Assembly: GCF_001913705.1 (NCBI RefSeq)
Contig: NZ_MKQD01000045.1
Span: 1-64,000 of the forward strand
Direction of reading: 5' to 3'
Origin: Thalassotalea sp. PP2-459
GTDB lineage: Bacteria; Pseudomonadota; Gammaproteobacteria; Enterobacterales; Alteromonadaceae
Length of the DNA stretch: 64,000 bases
In this document: in pieces, positions 15,807 to 25,232 of the stretch
Position numbering within the stretch: position 1 is the first letter of the stretch
Layout: each line of letters opens with the position of its first letter
Notes under the pieces: model-generated
Database searches by the model: none
Told to the model about the DNA's origin: nothing
Seen by the model: the letters and a program-made list of their open reading frames with translations, nothing else
Translations under genes and position numbers: made by a program

Positions 15807-16606
15807 GATGACTTGGCCAATTTATTCATTAATCCTTTAACAGCCTCGATATGCTCAGGGTTGTTATGACAAATCCCTTGAAAGGCCGCGCATATACCTA
15901 AAAAGTCATCCAGTTCAGTTCTCTGCGCCATCTGCATTAATCGTTTACTCATACGAAGCGCATGGGTCGGTTTATCAGCCATTTCTTTTGCTAATTTTTG
16001 TGCTTCGTTTTGTAATGCATTATCAGGCACTACAGACAAAACAATACCCAGCTCTTTAGCTTCTTCGGCATTAATAACTTTCCCAGTAAAGGTTAAGTGT
16101 GCAGCTTGTTGATAGCCAATAAGTCGTTGCATAAACCAAGCTCCACCATCCCCTGGGATAATACCTAAATTAATAAAGGTTTCGCCAAATTTAGCTTTTT
16201 CACTGGCGATCCGAATATCACACATATTAGCGACATCAAATCCCGCACCTATTGCAGGACCATTAACGGCGGCTATCACTGGCACTTCACAACGATAAAG
16301 CGCCTTAGGAATACGTTGAATTCCTTGACGATATCGTTGTTCAAGTGTTTCAACATCGCCGGCAAAATCACCCGCGCGATCAGCCATATCTTTAATATTG
16401 CCTCCCGCAGAAAAGGCAGAACCTTCTCCTGTGAGAATCAATACCGCAATACTTGATTGACAGTTAACCCAATTGACCACTGCAACAATATCATCAGCTA
16501 TAGCAGTACCTGTGAGTGCATTACGCACATCATGTCGGGCAAACATTAAGGTCGCAATGTTATCTGCTACCATTAATTGACAATCGACAAGTTCTGGTTG
16601 TTGCAT
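15803..16606 (-). CDS. Crotonase-family enzyme (enoyl-CoA hydratase/isomerase-like)
   Basis: A 267-residue crotonase-fold protein acting on an acyl-CoA thioester. The oxyanion-hole segments are SAFSAGGNIKDM (63-74) and VNGPAIGAGFD (114-124). The two glutamates of true hydratases are not conserved: the first position is Asp124 (GFDVANMCD) and the second is Phe144 (GETFINLG), with Asp153 in IPGDGG. An Asp at the first position is found in dienoyl-CoA isomerase-like members, so an isomerase or other activity is more likely than simple hydration. It lies 2 bp after mazG and overlaps the dehydrogenase by 4 bp. Confidence 0.88.
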   Translation of the reverse strand: MQQPELVDCQLMVADNIATLMFARHDVRNALTGTAIADDIVAVVNWVNCQSSIAVLILTGEGSAFSAGGNIKDMADRAGDFAGDVETLEQRYRQGIQRIPKALYRCEVPVIAAVNGPAIGAGFDVANMCDIRIASEKAKFGETFINLGIIPGDGGAWFMQRLIGYQQAAHLTFTGKVINAEEAKELGIVLSVVPDNALQNEAQKLAKEMADKPTHALRMSKRLMQMAQRTELDDFLGICAAFQGICHNNPEHIEAVKGLMNKLAKSS

Positions 16607-16608
16607 GG

Positions 16609-17421
16609 CTATTCCTTATTTTGTACTTTTTCTTGAGCTTTTGCGTGTTGCCAATATTGCTCAAGCATCGCTAGATCATGCTCCGAAAATGATTTATTAG
16701 CATCACTCACTTGCTTTTCTACATGCTGAAATCGTCGAGTGAACTTAGCGTTTGCTTGTCGAAGTAACGCTTCGGGATCTTGCTTAGCATGTCGGCACAC
16801 ATTCACCACAGCAAACAGTAAGTCGCCAAGCTCCTCAGCAAGCCCTGCTTTGTTAACCGCAAGTTCATCTTTGACTTCTTGAATTTCTTCTTCAACTTTT
16901 TCAATTACTTGGTTTATATCTGACCAATCGAAACCCACATGCGAACAACGCTTCTGAATTTTAGCTGCTTGAGACAAAGCAGGTAATGCGTTTGGAATAT
17001 CAGCAAGAATGCTCAAATTATTTGACTTGTTTTTTTCAGCTCGTTCTTTGGCTTTTTCTTGTTCCCAGTTTCGTTTAATTTCATCATCTGATGTTAGGTC
17101 AGAATCTGAAAAGACATGAGGATGGCGCCTTATCAATTTCTCACATACTGCTGCGAGCACTGAATCAAAATCAAATCGTTTTTCTTCTTCACCAAGTTGT
17201 GCGTAAAAAACCACTTGAAACAATAAATCGCCAAGCTCTTTTTCAAGCTCCGTATAATCATGTTGTGCTATGGCATCTGCTACTTCATAAGCTTCTTCAA
17301 TGGTATGAGGTACGACAGAAGCGTAAGTTTGTTTGATATCCCACGGGCAGCCTGTATCTGGGTCACGCAACTCTGCCATGATCCAACGTAACTTTTCAAT
17401 CGACGGTTTTTCATTAAGCAT
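16609..17421 (-). CDS. mazG: Nucleoside triphosphate pyrophosphohydrolase MazG
   Basis: Cytoplasmic all-alpha NTP pyrophosphatase that hydrolyses (d)NTPs to monophosphates; in E. coli it also lowers ppGpp. The 270 residues contain two MazG domains, each with its acidic metal motif: EELEKELGDLLFQVVF-like around 60-75 and GLAEELGDLLFAVV around 195-210. CPWDIKQT near residue 25 is the usual N-terminal signature. It lies 2 bp downstream of relA, as in many gammaproteobacteria, but the mazEF toxin-antitoxin pair found between them in E. coli is absent. Confidence 0.95.
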   Translation of the reverse strand: MLNEKPSIEKLRWIMAELRDPDTGCPWDIKQTYASVVPHTIEEAYEVADAIAQHDYTELEKELGDLLFQVVFYAQLGEEEKRFDFDSVLAAVCEKLIRRHPHVFSDSDLTSDDEIKRNWEQEKAKERAEKNKSNNLSILADIPNALPALSQAAKIQKRCSHVGFDWSDINQVIEKVEEEIQEVKDELAVNKAGLAEELGDLLFAVVNVCRHAKQDPEALLRQANAKFTRRFQHVEKQVSDANKSFSEHDLAMLEQYWQHAKAQEKVQNKE

Positions 17422-17423
17422 GA

Positions 17424-19619
17424 TTATTTTCTTTTAACCTCTATTACATCATCTAGTTGCGAGAATTTTGCGATAAGCTTTTGTAACCTTTCTTGATGAG
17501 AAACTTCTAATTGTATTGTCATCGTAGTGGTATGTTCGTTTCTATCAGATTTTGATTCAAAACCAATAATTAATAATCGTTCATTTGCCACAATGGTTGA
17601 AATATCTCTAAGTAAACCTTGTCTATCATAAGCCGTAACTAATAAAGAAACCTGATAAGATGTTGAGCCCTGCTCTCCCCATTGAACTTCTACTTCACGT
17701 TCAGGGTGCTGTGTTAATAAATGACTAAATTGCTCGCAATCGCTTCTATGTATAGAAATACCTCGACCTTGAGTGATAAACCCTACGATGTCATCACCAG
17801 GAACTGGTTGGCAACATTTTGCCATATGAGTCAATAAGTTACCAACGCCTGATACCGTAATACCATTCTTATCAGTGTTAAGTTGTTGTTGAGTAGGGCT
17901 ATGCTTTACCAGCGATTGTGGATCAATTTCAGATACAGGCTTATGTTTTTCTTCTTGAGCGACGATAAAATTAACCACTTGCTGTAGTCTAGCATTTCCT
18001 GAGCCTATTGAAGCGTAAAGATCTTCATTATTATTTACATTAAACCGTTGACAAACTGCTGATAAATCAGCTTTTTCACAATTAAATTTTATTAATTCAA
18101 CTTCAAGTTGCTCTTTACCTAAGCTGATATGTTTATCTCTATCTTGCAGCTTAAAAAAATGTTGCACTTTTGCACGAGCTCTAGGCGTATGTAGATAATT
18201 AAGCGAAGGGTTTAACCAGTCTCTGCTCGGATTTGGGGTTTTACTGGTGAGTATTTCTACTTGGTCGCCAGTATGTAACTGATGGGTAAAGGGCACAATC
18301 CTGCCAAATACCTTAGCACCAATACAACAATGCCCAACGTTTGAATGAATATAGTAAGCAAAATCTAACGGGGTAGCGCCTGTAGGTAAATCAATAACAT
18401 CGCCATTAGGTGTAAACACATAAATTCTATCTTCAAACACTTGGCTACGTAATTCGTCAAGAAGTTCGCCGCTTTCGGTAACATCTTCTTGCCATTGTAA
18501 AATTTTTCTTAACCAACTAACCTTTTCGTCAAAGCCTGTAGATTTACCTGACGCCGTACCTTCTTTATAACGCCAATGCGCAGCAACGCCAAGTTCGGCG
18601 TCATCATGCATTTGTTTGGTACGTATCTGAATTTCGACCGTTTTGCCTTCTGGGCCATAAACAACAGTGTGAATAGATTGGTAACCATTGGTTTTTGGTG
18701 TGGCGACATAGTCATCAAATTCGTTAGGTAAATGTTTCCAGTTTGTATGTACGATACCAAGAGCGCCATAACAATCTTGCAGCTTGTCCACAACAACCCT
18801 TACAGCTCTTACATCGAAAAGTTGATCAAAGTCTAACGACTTTTTCTGCATTTTCTTCCAAATACTATAAATGTGTTTAGGTCTCCCATAGACTTCGCCC
18901 ACAATGCCAGTTTCCGCTATTTTATGAGTTAAGCTTGCAACAAAATCCATCATGTATTGCTCGCGATCTAAACGTTTTTCATCAAGTAATTTAGCAATTT
19001 TCATGTAGGTATTAGGATGCAAATAACGGAAAGAAATATCTTCCAGCTCCCACTTTAATTGTCCAATACCTAAGCGATTTGCTAACGGTGCATAAATATT
19101 GGCAGTTTCTTTAGCAGCAAGTACTCGGTTTTCTTCATCAGCATTTTTAACCAAACGTAAATGCACTAAACGTTCGGCAAGTTTAATAACAACTGCTCGT
19201 ACATCTTCAACCATGGCAAGTAGCATGCGGCGAATATTATCCACTTGATTAACAGAGACATTACTCGATTGCGTTTGCTGCAACGTTTTAATAGCATCCA
19301 TTTGAGACACCCCTTTGCAAAGTAGGTAAATGTCTTTGCTATACGTTTCTTGCACTGTTGATAATGTAATCAATTGATATTCGATTAACGGGATAATAAT
19401 AGCGGCACAAAGTGAGTCTTTATCTAAATTAAGACTTGCTAAAATTTCAACCATTTCAAGCGCTTTAGTTTCACATTCATTATGCTGTGAAAATAACGTA
19501 AAGTGCTGTTGCCACAATAACGCTAGCGCATTTTTTTTCTCAAATGATAACGACAATGTATCTAACCATTGCGTAAAGCTCGTGAGCGTCATTTGATGTG
19601 ATTTACGTACCGAAACCAT
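17424..19619 (-). CDS. relA: GTP pyrophosphokinase RelA (stringent response)
   Basis: Ribosome-associated (p)ppGpp synthetase activated by uncharged tRNA. At 731 residues it is close to E. coli RelA (744). The N-terminal hydrolase-like domain lacks the HD motif (it reads AAIIIPLIEYQ where SpoT has HDVIEDT), so this is RelA, not SpoT. The synthetase domain carries TPKTNGYQSIHT, EIQIRTKQMHDDAELG and AAHWRYKEG. A TGS domain (IYVFTPNGDVIDLPTGATP) follows, then a zinc-finger-like segment with AKCCQPVPGD and a C-terminal ACT domain. It is first in a tight operon and divergent from barA. Confidence 0.97.
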   Translation of the reverse strand: MVSVRKSHQMTLTSFTQWLDTLSLSFEKKNALALLWQQHFTLFSQHNECETKALEMVEILASLNLDKDSLCAAIIIPLIEYQLITLSTVQETYSKDIYLLCKGVSQMDAIKTLQQTQSSNVSVNQVDNIRRMLLAMVEDVRAVVIKLAERLVHLRLVKNADEENRVLAAKETANIYAPLANRLGIGQLKWELEDISFRYLHPNTYMKIAKLLDEKRLDREQYMMDFVASLTHKIAETGIVGEVYGRPKHIYSIWKKMQKKSLDFDQLFDVRAVRVVVDKLQDCYGALGIVHTNWKHLPNEFDDYVATPKTNGYQSIHTVVYGPEGKTVEIQIRTKQMHDDAELGVAAHWRYKEGTASGKSTGFDEKVSWLRKILQWQEDVTESGELLDELRSQVFEDRIYVFTPNGDVIDLPTGATPLDFAYYIHSNVGHCCIGAKVFGRIVPFTHQLHTGDQVEILTSKTPNPSRDWLNPSLNYLHTPRARAKVQHFFKLQDRDKHISLGKEQLEVELIKFNCEKADLSAVCQRFNVNNNEDLYASIGSGNARLQQVVNFIVAQEEKHKPVSEIDPQSLVKHSPTQQQLNTDKNGITVSGVGNLLTHMAKCCQPVPGDDIVGFITQGRGISIHRSDCEQFSHLLTQHPEREVEVQWGEQGSTSYQVSLLVTAYDRQGLLRDISTIVANERLLIIGFESKSDRNEHTTTMTIQLEVSHQERLQKLIAKFSQLDDVIEVKRK

Positions 19620-19855
19620 GTTACTTCCATACCTTTAGGTGTTTTATCATGTACATAAGAGCTAAGGACAATTGATTTAGCTAATGAAATTGTTTGTTGA
19701 CTATGCCATGATACAAAAAATCACACGGAATGTGTGAAAGATTACAGACAAATTATTAGGGTGTGTTGATCAGAATCTTTTGAATGTGAATAAATATCAT
19801 ACAACAAAATATAACACCCCCTACCTTAGCTAATCGATTAAACCGTGAATAACTT

Positions 19856-22723
19856 ATGCAGAAATTAAGTCTAAAAGACTGGGTTATCTTACTCACCATC
19901 GTGCCAACAACCTTAATAGGGCTGTTTATTGCAAGTTATTTTTCGTATTCTAGTTACACAAACCTCAATGAATATTTAGAAAATCGTTCACGCAGCATTA
20001 TTGAGCCTATTGCAATATCGGCAACTAAAAGCTTACAGGAGAAAGAACGCAGTAGTCTAAGAGAATTAGTAAACTTTGCCCATCGTAGCCAGTCATCATT
20101 GGTAAAAAGCATTACAATTTTCACTAAAGATAACCAAGTCTTTGTGACTAGTGCTTATCATGGTGATACTGAACTAATGCGCATTTCAGTTGGTGAACAA
20201 ATTCCCTTAAATACACAATTTATTCATTACGATGATCATCTCATTTTACGTACCCCGATTATCGATGAGAAAAGTAATACACAAGTAATTGCTAACAATA
20301 ACTTACAACAAGTTACTGTGGGTTACGTTGCCATGCAAATAGATAAGAACAGTGTTCAATTTGCACAACAAAATCAATTTTTAATTGCTTTTTCTATTGC
20401 TTTGGTCGGGGCATTTCTTAGTGCTCTTTTATCCATCACGTTAATTAAAAATGTAACACGCCCTATTACTTCTATGGTGCAAGCAGTTGATAGAATAAGA
20501 GAAGGTAAATTAGAAAGCCGAGTTACCGGTCAGTTAATTGGCGAATTAAATTTCCTTAAAAATGGTGTTAATGCCATGGCGCAATCACTTGGTGATTATC
20601 AAGATGAAATGCAACGAAGCATTGACCAAGCCACGCTTGATTTGCGAGAAAGTTTAGAGCAATTTGAAATTCAAAACGTTGAATTAGACATAGCTAAACG
20701 AAAAGCACAAGAAGCCAATAAAGTTAAATCAGAATTTTTGGCAAATATGAGCCATGAATTAAGAACACCATTAAATGGTGTTATCGGCTTCACCCGCCAA
20801 GTATTAAAAACACCACTGTCAGATACACAACGTGATTATTTACAAACGATAGAACGTTCAGCAGCCAATTTATTAGCCATTATTAATGACATTTTAGATT
20901 TTTCTAAGCTAGATGCCGGTAAAATGGTCATTGAAAAAATTCCTTTTTCAATGCGTGAAACTGTTGAAGAATCTACGATATTATTAGCGCCTAGCGCACA
21001 CAGTAAAAATATTGAGCTGTCGTTACGTGTTGTGCCTAACGTACCTGACTCGTTAATTGGCGATGCTATGCGCATTAAACAAGTACTGATAAACCTAGCT
21101 AATAATGCAATAAAATTCACAGACAAAGGCTCTGTGAATATTGATATTGACTGTGAACGCCAAAGCGAGAATATTGCACAACTTAAAATCACTGTACACG
21201 ATACAGGCATTGGTATTAATACCGCGCAACAAGCTTCAATTTTTGAGGCTTTTGGCCAAGGCGATCAAAGCGTTACGAGACTATATGGCGGCACCGGGTT
21301 AGGTCTCGTGATTTCACAACGTTTAGTGAAAGAAATGAACGGTGATATTGGTTTTATCAGTAATGAGAAAAATGGGTCAACCTTTTGGTTTACCTTTCAA
21401 TGTGAAATCAACCCGATTCCAGACGATGCACTATTAAGTCCACCAGCATTAAGCAACAAACGTATTTTATACCTAGAGTCACACACGCACAGTAGAATTG
21501 CGAACAGTGAAATTCTAGAAAGTTGGCAGATGCATGTCACACCAGTTGAAAATTTAGAGCAAGTTACGGCAGCATTAACCAGTAAGAAACAATTCGATTA
21601 TGCGCTTATTGGTCATGAAGTGACGCCAACAGCAATTAATGAACTAAAGCAACTCATCGTTTCTTTAAAAGTGCATATCCCTTCAATTCATCTTGCAATC
21701 AATAGTAACTCGCCTAACTTACAAGAAGCATTACTCGTATTAGGTGCAAAAAGTTGCTTAAGTAAACCATTAACTCCCGAAAAGCTATGTAAGTCTCTTG
21801 TGCCACAACACTTTGATTTTGCCAACTCCTTAACAGAAGTGCTCGAACATAAAGTACCTATAAAAGTATTAGCCGTAGACGATAACGACGCCAACTTAAA
21901 GTTAATCAATGCGTTATTGATGGAGCAAGTCAGCGAAGTACTAACTGCTGTTAATGGTCAAGAAGCGGTAGATATTTGTAAAAATGAAAAATTCGCACTG
22001 ATATTTATGGATATTCAAATGCCGATAATGGATGGTATCAGTGCGCTTAACCATATAAAAACAAACTCACTAAATGAACAAACACCAATTATCGCGGTTA
22101 CAGCCCATGCATTAAGTAGTGAAAAAGACAAATTACTAAAAGAGGGGTTTGACTCATACATGACCAAACCTATTGATGAAACTATGTTACGGCACACTAT
22201 CTATGAGTATTGTGATTTAGATTTACTCGGTACCCAAGCATCACGAGCGAAAATACTCAATGCTGATTTTTCTGCCACCGAACAAGAAGAATATCAAACT
22301 GATAAGCTTTTAGAAAATACAGGCGACAACGGTACATTATCTATTGCTACATCATCAGTAATCAATTGGCCACTAGCGTTAAAACGTGCAGGACGAAAAC
22401 AAAAGCTTGCACAAGATATGTTAACAGGGTTAATTGAAAGCCTACCTGAGGTGAAGCAAGACGTTACCGAGTCACTCGCTTCACAGGATCTAGAACGATT
22501 AAAAATATTAATCCATAAGCTAAATGGAGCTTGTTGTTATTCGGGGGTACCTGATCTTGGAAAAATGGTTCACCAGATTGAAACAGAGCTAAAAAGAGGG
22601 GCTGGAATAGACGAATTAGAACCAGAATTTTATGAATTTTTTGAACACGTAGATAGAATAATAGCTTACTCTACTCAAGCTTTAGCAGAAATAGAAACTA
22701 TCTCCAATCAACAAGAGGACTGA
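19856..22723 (+). CDS. barA: Hybrid sensor histidine kinase BarA
   Basis: Inner-membrane tripartite kinase that phosphorylates UvrY/GacA and so controls Csr small RNAs. The 955 residues show TM1 (about 10-33), a periplasmic sensor region (35-170), TM2 (about 175-198), HAMP, then HisKA with His300 in MSHELRTPLNG. The ATPase motifs GTGLGLVISQ and NLANNAIKF follow. A degenerate receiver-like region spans about 525-650. The true receiver has Asp719 (FMDIQMPIMDG) and the HPt domain has His887 (IHKLNGACC). The upstream gap to relA is 236 bp. The rlmD gene often found between barA and relA is missing here. Confidence 0.95.
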   Translation: MQKLSLKDWVILLTIVPTTLIGLFIASYFSYSSYTNLNEYLENRSRSIIEPIAISATKSLQEKERSSLRELVNFAHRSQSSLVKSITIFTKDNQVFVTSAYHGDTELMRISVGEQIPLNTQFIHYDDHLILRTPIIDEKSNTQVIANNNLQQVTVGYVAMQIDKNSVQFAQQNQFLIAFSIALVGAFLSALLSITLIKNVTRPITSMVQAVDRIREGKLESRVTGQLIGELNFLKNGVNAMAQSLGDYQDEMQRSIDQATLDLRESLEQFEIQNVELDIAKRKAQEANKVKSEFLANMSHELRTPLNGVIGFTRQVLKTPLSDTQRDYLQTIERSAANLLAIINDILDFSKLDAGKMVIEKIPFSMRETVEESTILLAPSAHSKNIELSLRVVPNVPDSLIGDAMRIKQVLINLANNAIKFTDKGSVNIDIDCERQSENIAQLKITVHDTGIGINTAQQASIFEAFGQGDQSVTRLYGGTGLGLVISQRLVKEMNGDIGFISNEKNGSTFWFTFQCEINPIPDDALLSPPALSNKRILYLESHTHSRIANSEILESWQMHVTPVENLEQVTAALTSKKQFDYALIGHEVTPTAINELKQLIVSLKVHIPSIHLAINSNSPNLQEALLVLGAKSCLSKPLTPEKLCKSLVPQHFDFANSLTEVLEHKVPIKVLAVDDNDANLKLINALLMEQVSEVLTAVNGQEAVDICKNEKFALIFMDIQMPIMDGISALNHIKTNSLNEQTPIIAVTAHALSSEKDKLLKEGFDSYMTKPIDETMLRHTIYEYCDLDLLGTQASRAKILNADFSATEQEEYQTDKLLENTGDNGTLSIATSSVINWPLALKRAGRKQKLAQDMLTGLIESLPEVKQDVTESLASQDLERLKILIHKLNGACCYSGVPDLGKMVHQIETELKRGAGIDELEPEFYEFFEHVDRIIAYSTQALAEIETISNQQED

Positions 22724-22735
22724 TTGATAGATTAT

Positions 22736-22984
22736 TTAGTCACGTAATTGAATATCTGGAGACGTATTGATATCACCTTCTTCGTTAACGACTGCCAACC
22801 CACCATTGCAGGTTAAGACGGCAAGACTATGACCATTTTCATTACGAATAAAAGCAAGCTCATAACCGAACTTTCCAAGGCTACTAGCAGAAAATTTTTG
22901 CGCTAATGATAACTTAGTCCACCACACTGACTTTTCAGGGGGTTCTCGTCGCCTGTCTACCATGGGTTGTTTTAGTGACTGCAT
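22736..22984 (-). CDS. Hypothetical protein (82 aa)
   Basis: Not recognised as a named family. A soluble 82-residue protein opening MQSLKQPMVDRRREPPEKS, with a WWTKLSLAQKF helix and a C-terminal beta-rich part (GYELAFIRNENGHSLAVLTC, then GGLAVVNEEGD). The hydrophobic and Gly pattern suggests a small beta-sheet domain. The start at 22984 has an AGG ribosome site; an upstream in-frame ATG at 23002 adds six residues. It converges on barA, with stops 12 bp apart. Confidence 0.65.
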   Translation of the reverse strand: MQSLKQPMVDRRREPPEKSVWWTKLSLAQKFSASSLGKFGYELAFIRNENGHSLAVLTCNGGLAVVNEEGDINTSPDIQLRD

Positions 22985-23088
22985 AACACACCTACTGAGC
23001 AAATTTTAAACACAACTATTAACAAGTATAGACTAAAAAAGAGCTGCTTGGCCACTTTATCTACGTGATCATTTAAACATAAACGGTA

Positions 23089-23402
23089 ATACCAATTCGC
23101 ATAAATATTCGGTCATTCAGCGAGAATTAAACGCTTTAGAGGCACGGCGTTGATTGCAGAGAATGGTTATTAAGGAGAACGTGCTCCTGCGTTCTCTAAT
23201 AAGCTACATCCTTGTAGCGTCCTTTTCAAAATCAACAACACAGACTATGAAGCGTTTAAACTCGCCCTTTGGGAGCGTGTTAGAGACGCGATAATTGCGC
23301 AAAACGTGTTTGATGTAGAACAACTCTACCTGCACACGCTTCGCTTATTCTCCCACCTCTGACATCGCTCTGAATTGACTTAATCTTTATGCGAATTGGT
23401 AT
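23089..23402. mobile_element. 314-bp miniature inverted-repeat element (MITE-like)
   Basis: 27-base terminal inverted repeats: left 23089-23115 begins ATACCAATTCGCATAAA; the right end 23376-23402 is its complement (TTTATGCGAATTGGTAT). They match at 23 of 27 positions. Inside are further inverted arms, AAACGCTT (23129-23136) and AAGCGTTT (23250-23257), and the block CGCCCTTTGGGAGCG. No transposase frame is present. It fills the gap between an unknown gene and acpS. No clear target duplication is visible. Its internal design resembles the element at 10140-10340. Confidence 0.7.
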
Positions 23403-23414
23403 AACATGTTCATA

Positions 23415-23795
23415 TCAACGCGATAAAACAACAAATGCTGTTGCATAATGGGTTTCATCAGATAAAGAAATATGCCAAGACTTAGCAGTCAATTCTTTTG
23501 CTTTCATTAATGCTATGTCTGTTAATTTTAAGCTAGGCTGTCCACTTGCTAACGTGATAATTTCCATCTGTTGAAAGGATACTCCTGCGGCAATCCCTGT
23601 ACCTAATGCTTTGGCAGCAGCTTCTTTCCCTGCCCAACGTTTAGCTAAAAAAGGCAAAGGAAACTTAAGTGAATTATATTTATTCAACTCAGTTGGTGTT
23701 AATACTCTATGTGCAAGCTTTTCTAACACTTTGTCTGACATTGCAACAAGTCGATCAATCTCTACAATGTCAGTACCAATACCAATCACTGACAT
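23415..23795 (-). CDS. acpS: Holo-[acyl-carrier-protein] synthase
   Basis: Transfers 4'-phosphopantetheine from CoA to the serine of apo-ACP, activating it for fatty-acid synthesis. The 126-residue length is normal. The Mg-binding Asp is in GIGTDIVEIDR near the N-terminus, and the second signature WAGKEAAAKALGTGI is at about 54-68. It ends an operon (rnc-era-recO-pdxJ-acpS) and starts 4 bp after pdxJ. The inverted-repeat element lies 12 bp past its stop. Confidence 0.97.
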   Translation of the reverse strand: MSVIGIGTDIVEIDRLVAMSDKVLEKLAHRVLTPTELNKYNSLKFPLPFLAKRWAGKEAAAKALGTGIAAGVSFQQMEIITLASGQPSLKLTDIALMKAKELTAKSWHISLSDETHYATAFVVLSR

Positions 23796-23799
23796 ATAA

Positions 23800-24531
23800 T
23801 TAAACTCTTGCTTCTAACATTAACCTTTTCATATCTCGTACTGCCTTATCTAGGCCATCTATCGCTGCTCGAGCAATGATCGCATGACCAATATTTAACT
23901 CAATAATTTCAGGGATTGCAGCAATGGGTTTTACGTTAAAATAAGTTAAACCGTGACCTGCATTCACTTTTAATCCACCTTGATGAGCGTATTGAATACC
24001 GTCAATTAACCGTTCAAGTTCAATCGCTTGCTCTGCTTCATTGCTAGCATCAGCATACTGACCAGTATGAATCTCAATATATGGCGCTTTACTGGCAATC
24101 GCAGCATCAATTTGCGCTTTATCTGCATCAATAAATAGACTGGTTTGGATCCCTTGATCAGCTAGTCGAGCAACAGCCCCTGTCATTTTATCTAATTGAC
24201 CAGCAACATCTAAGCCGCCCTCAGTGGTTAGCTCTTCACGCTTTTCAGGCACTAAACAAACAAACGTAGGTTTAACTTCGCAAGCAATCGTTAACATTTC
24301 TTCTGTTACGGCCATTTCTAAATTCATTCGCGTATGAAGTGTTTGCTTCATTAGTCTTACATCGCGATCGAGGATATGACGGCGGTCTTCGCGCAAGTGA
24401 ATGGTAATACCGTCCGCTCCCGCATGTTCAGCAACAGAGGCTGCATGCACAGGATCAGGATAATTTGTGCCACGTGCTTGTCGTAACGTCGCAATATGGT
24501 CCACATTCACGCCAAGTAAAATATCTTTCAT
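23800..24531 (-). CDS. pdxJ: Pyridoxine 5'-phosphate synthase
   Basis: Condenses 1-deoxyxylulose 5-phosphate with 3-amino-2-oxopropyl phosphate to make pyridoxine 5'-phosphate (vitamin B6). It is a 243-residue TIM barrel with [17 protein letters not shown] at the N-terminus, [32 protein letters not shown] and [11 protein letters not shown]. The ATG at 24531 matches the family start better than an in-frame TTG at 24537 that overlaps the recO stop. It is in its conserved place between recO and acpS. Confidence 0.97.
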   Translation of the reverse strand: MKDILLGVNVDHIATLRQARGTNYPDPVHAASVAEHAGADGITIHLREDRRHILDRDVRLMKQTLHTRMNLEMAVTEEMLTIACEVKPTFVCLVPEKREELTTEGGLDVAGQLDKMTGAVARLADQGIQTSLFIDADKAQIDAAIASKAPYIEIHTGQYADASNEAEQAIELERLIDGIQYAHQGGLKVNAGHGLTYFNVKPIAAIPEIIELNIGHAIIARAAIDGLDKAVRDMKRLMLEARV

Positions 24532-24533
24532 TT

Positions 24534-25220
24534 TCAATCTCTTTTAATAAATAGTTTTCTACTGTTCAGTGGTTTACCATCAAGTAAATGATGGAATACT
24601 TCTCGCATTAATCTTTTGTAAGTCTGCATCACTTGTTTGTCAGCTAATTCATTTTGTGCGATCGCTTGTAAATGCTCAACAGGATATCGTGGCAATTGTG
24701 TATTTAATTGTTCAACAACTAACCCTTGCTCTGGCACATAATGACAATTAGGTGTTGAACACGCAAATGCTAATGAAAAGTCTATACTATAACCGAGTTC
24801 ATCTAATAGATGTCGTTCAAAATTGCGTAATACTGGCTCTATAGGTTGCTGTTCAGCCAACTGCGTTAATGATTGCTGATATTGCTGAAAAATGTTGGGC
24901 ATTGGCAATAACTCATCAAGCAATTTATTTTGCAATTCATTTAGATAAAACCCACTAAATAAGTAATTTCCGGTCAAATTCCAAGATTTAGCTGTGGCTT
25001 CTAACAACGTGATAGTTTTAAGATTTCGTTGGCCTTTAAAAGCCACTTTTAATGGGATGAAAGGCTGTAACAATGCTTTTTTACTCGATTTTACAGAATT
25101 TCCCGAATAGGTAATTGCTGATACTTTCCCGTGTTGCTCTGTGATAAATTCAGCGATTATTTGATGCTCTTTGTAAGGCCTAGCATGCAACAAAAAAGCA
25201 TTTTGTTCTAACTCTTGCAT
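24534..25220 (-). CDS. recO: DNA repair protein RecO
   Basis: Recombination mediator of the RecFOR pathway. It displaces SSB and helps load RecA on gapped single-stranded DNA. The 228 residues have an N-terminal OB fold ([20 protein letters not shown]) and a helical C-terminal domain with [16 protein letters not shown] and the Cys pair in [14 protein letters not shown]. The length is close to E. coli RecO (242). It lies 12 bp after era and 2 bp before pdxJ. Confidence 0.95.
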   Translation of the reverse strand: MQELEQNAFLLHARPYKEHQIIAEFITEQHGKVSAITYSGNSVKSSKKALLQPFIPLKVAFKGQRNLKTITLLEATAKSWNLTGNYLFSGFYLNELQNKLLDELLPMPNIFQQYQQSLTQLAEQQPIEPVLRNFERHLLDELGYSIDFSLAFACSTPNCHYVPEQGLVVEQLNTQLPRYPVEHLQAIAQNELADKQVMQTYKRLMREVFHHLLDGKPLNSRKLFIKRD

Positions 25221-25232
25221 GCGGTTGTACCC

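Noticed and set aside
16609-17424. mazEF toxin-antitoxin near mazG
   Set aside because: relA and mazG are 2 bp apart, so there is no room for mazE or mazF.
17424-19619. SpoT instead of RelA
   Set aside because: The HD hydrolase motif is absent and the gene pairs with mazG, which fits RelA.
20836-21210. Antisense frame of 124 codons inside barA
   Set aside because: Shadow of the strongly conserved BarA coding frame; no ribosome site or family match.
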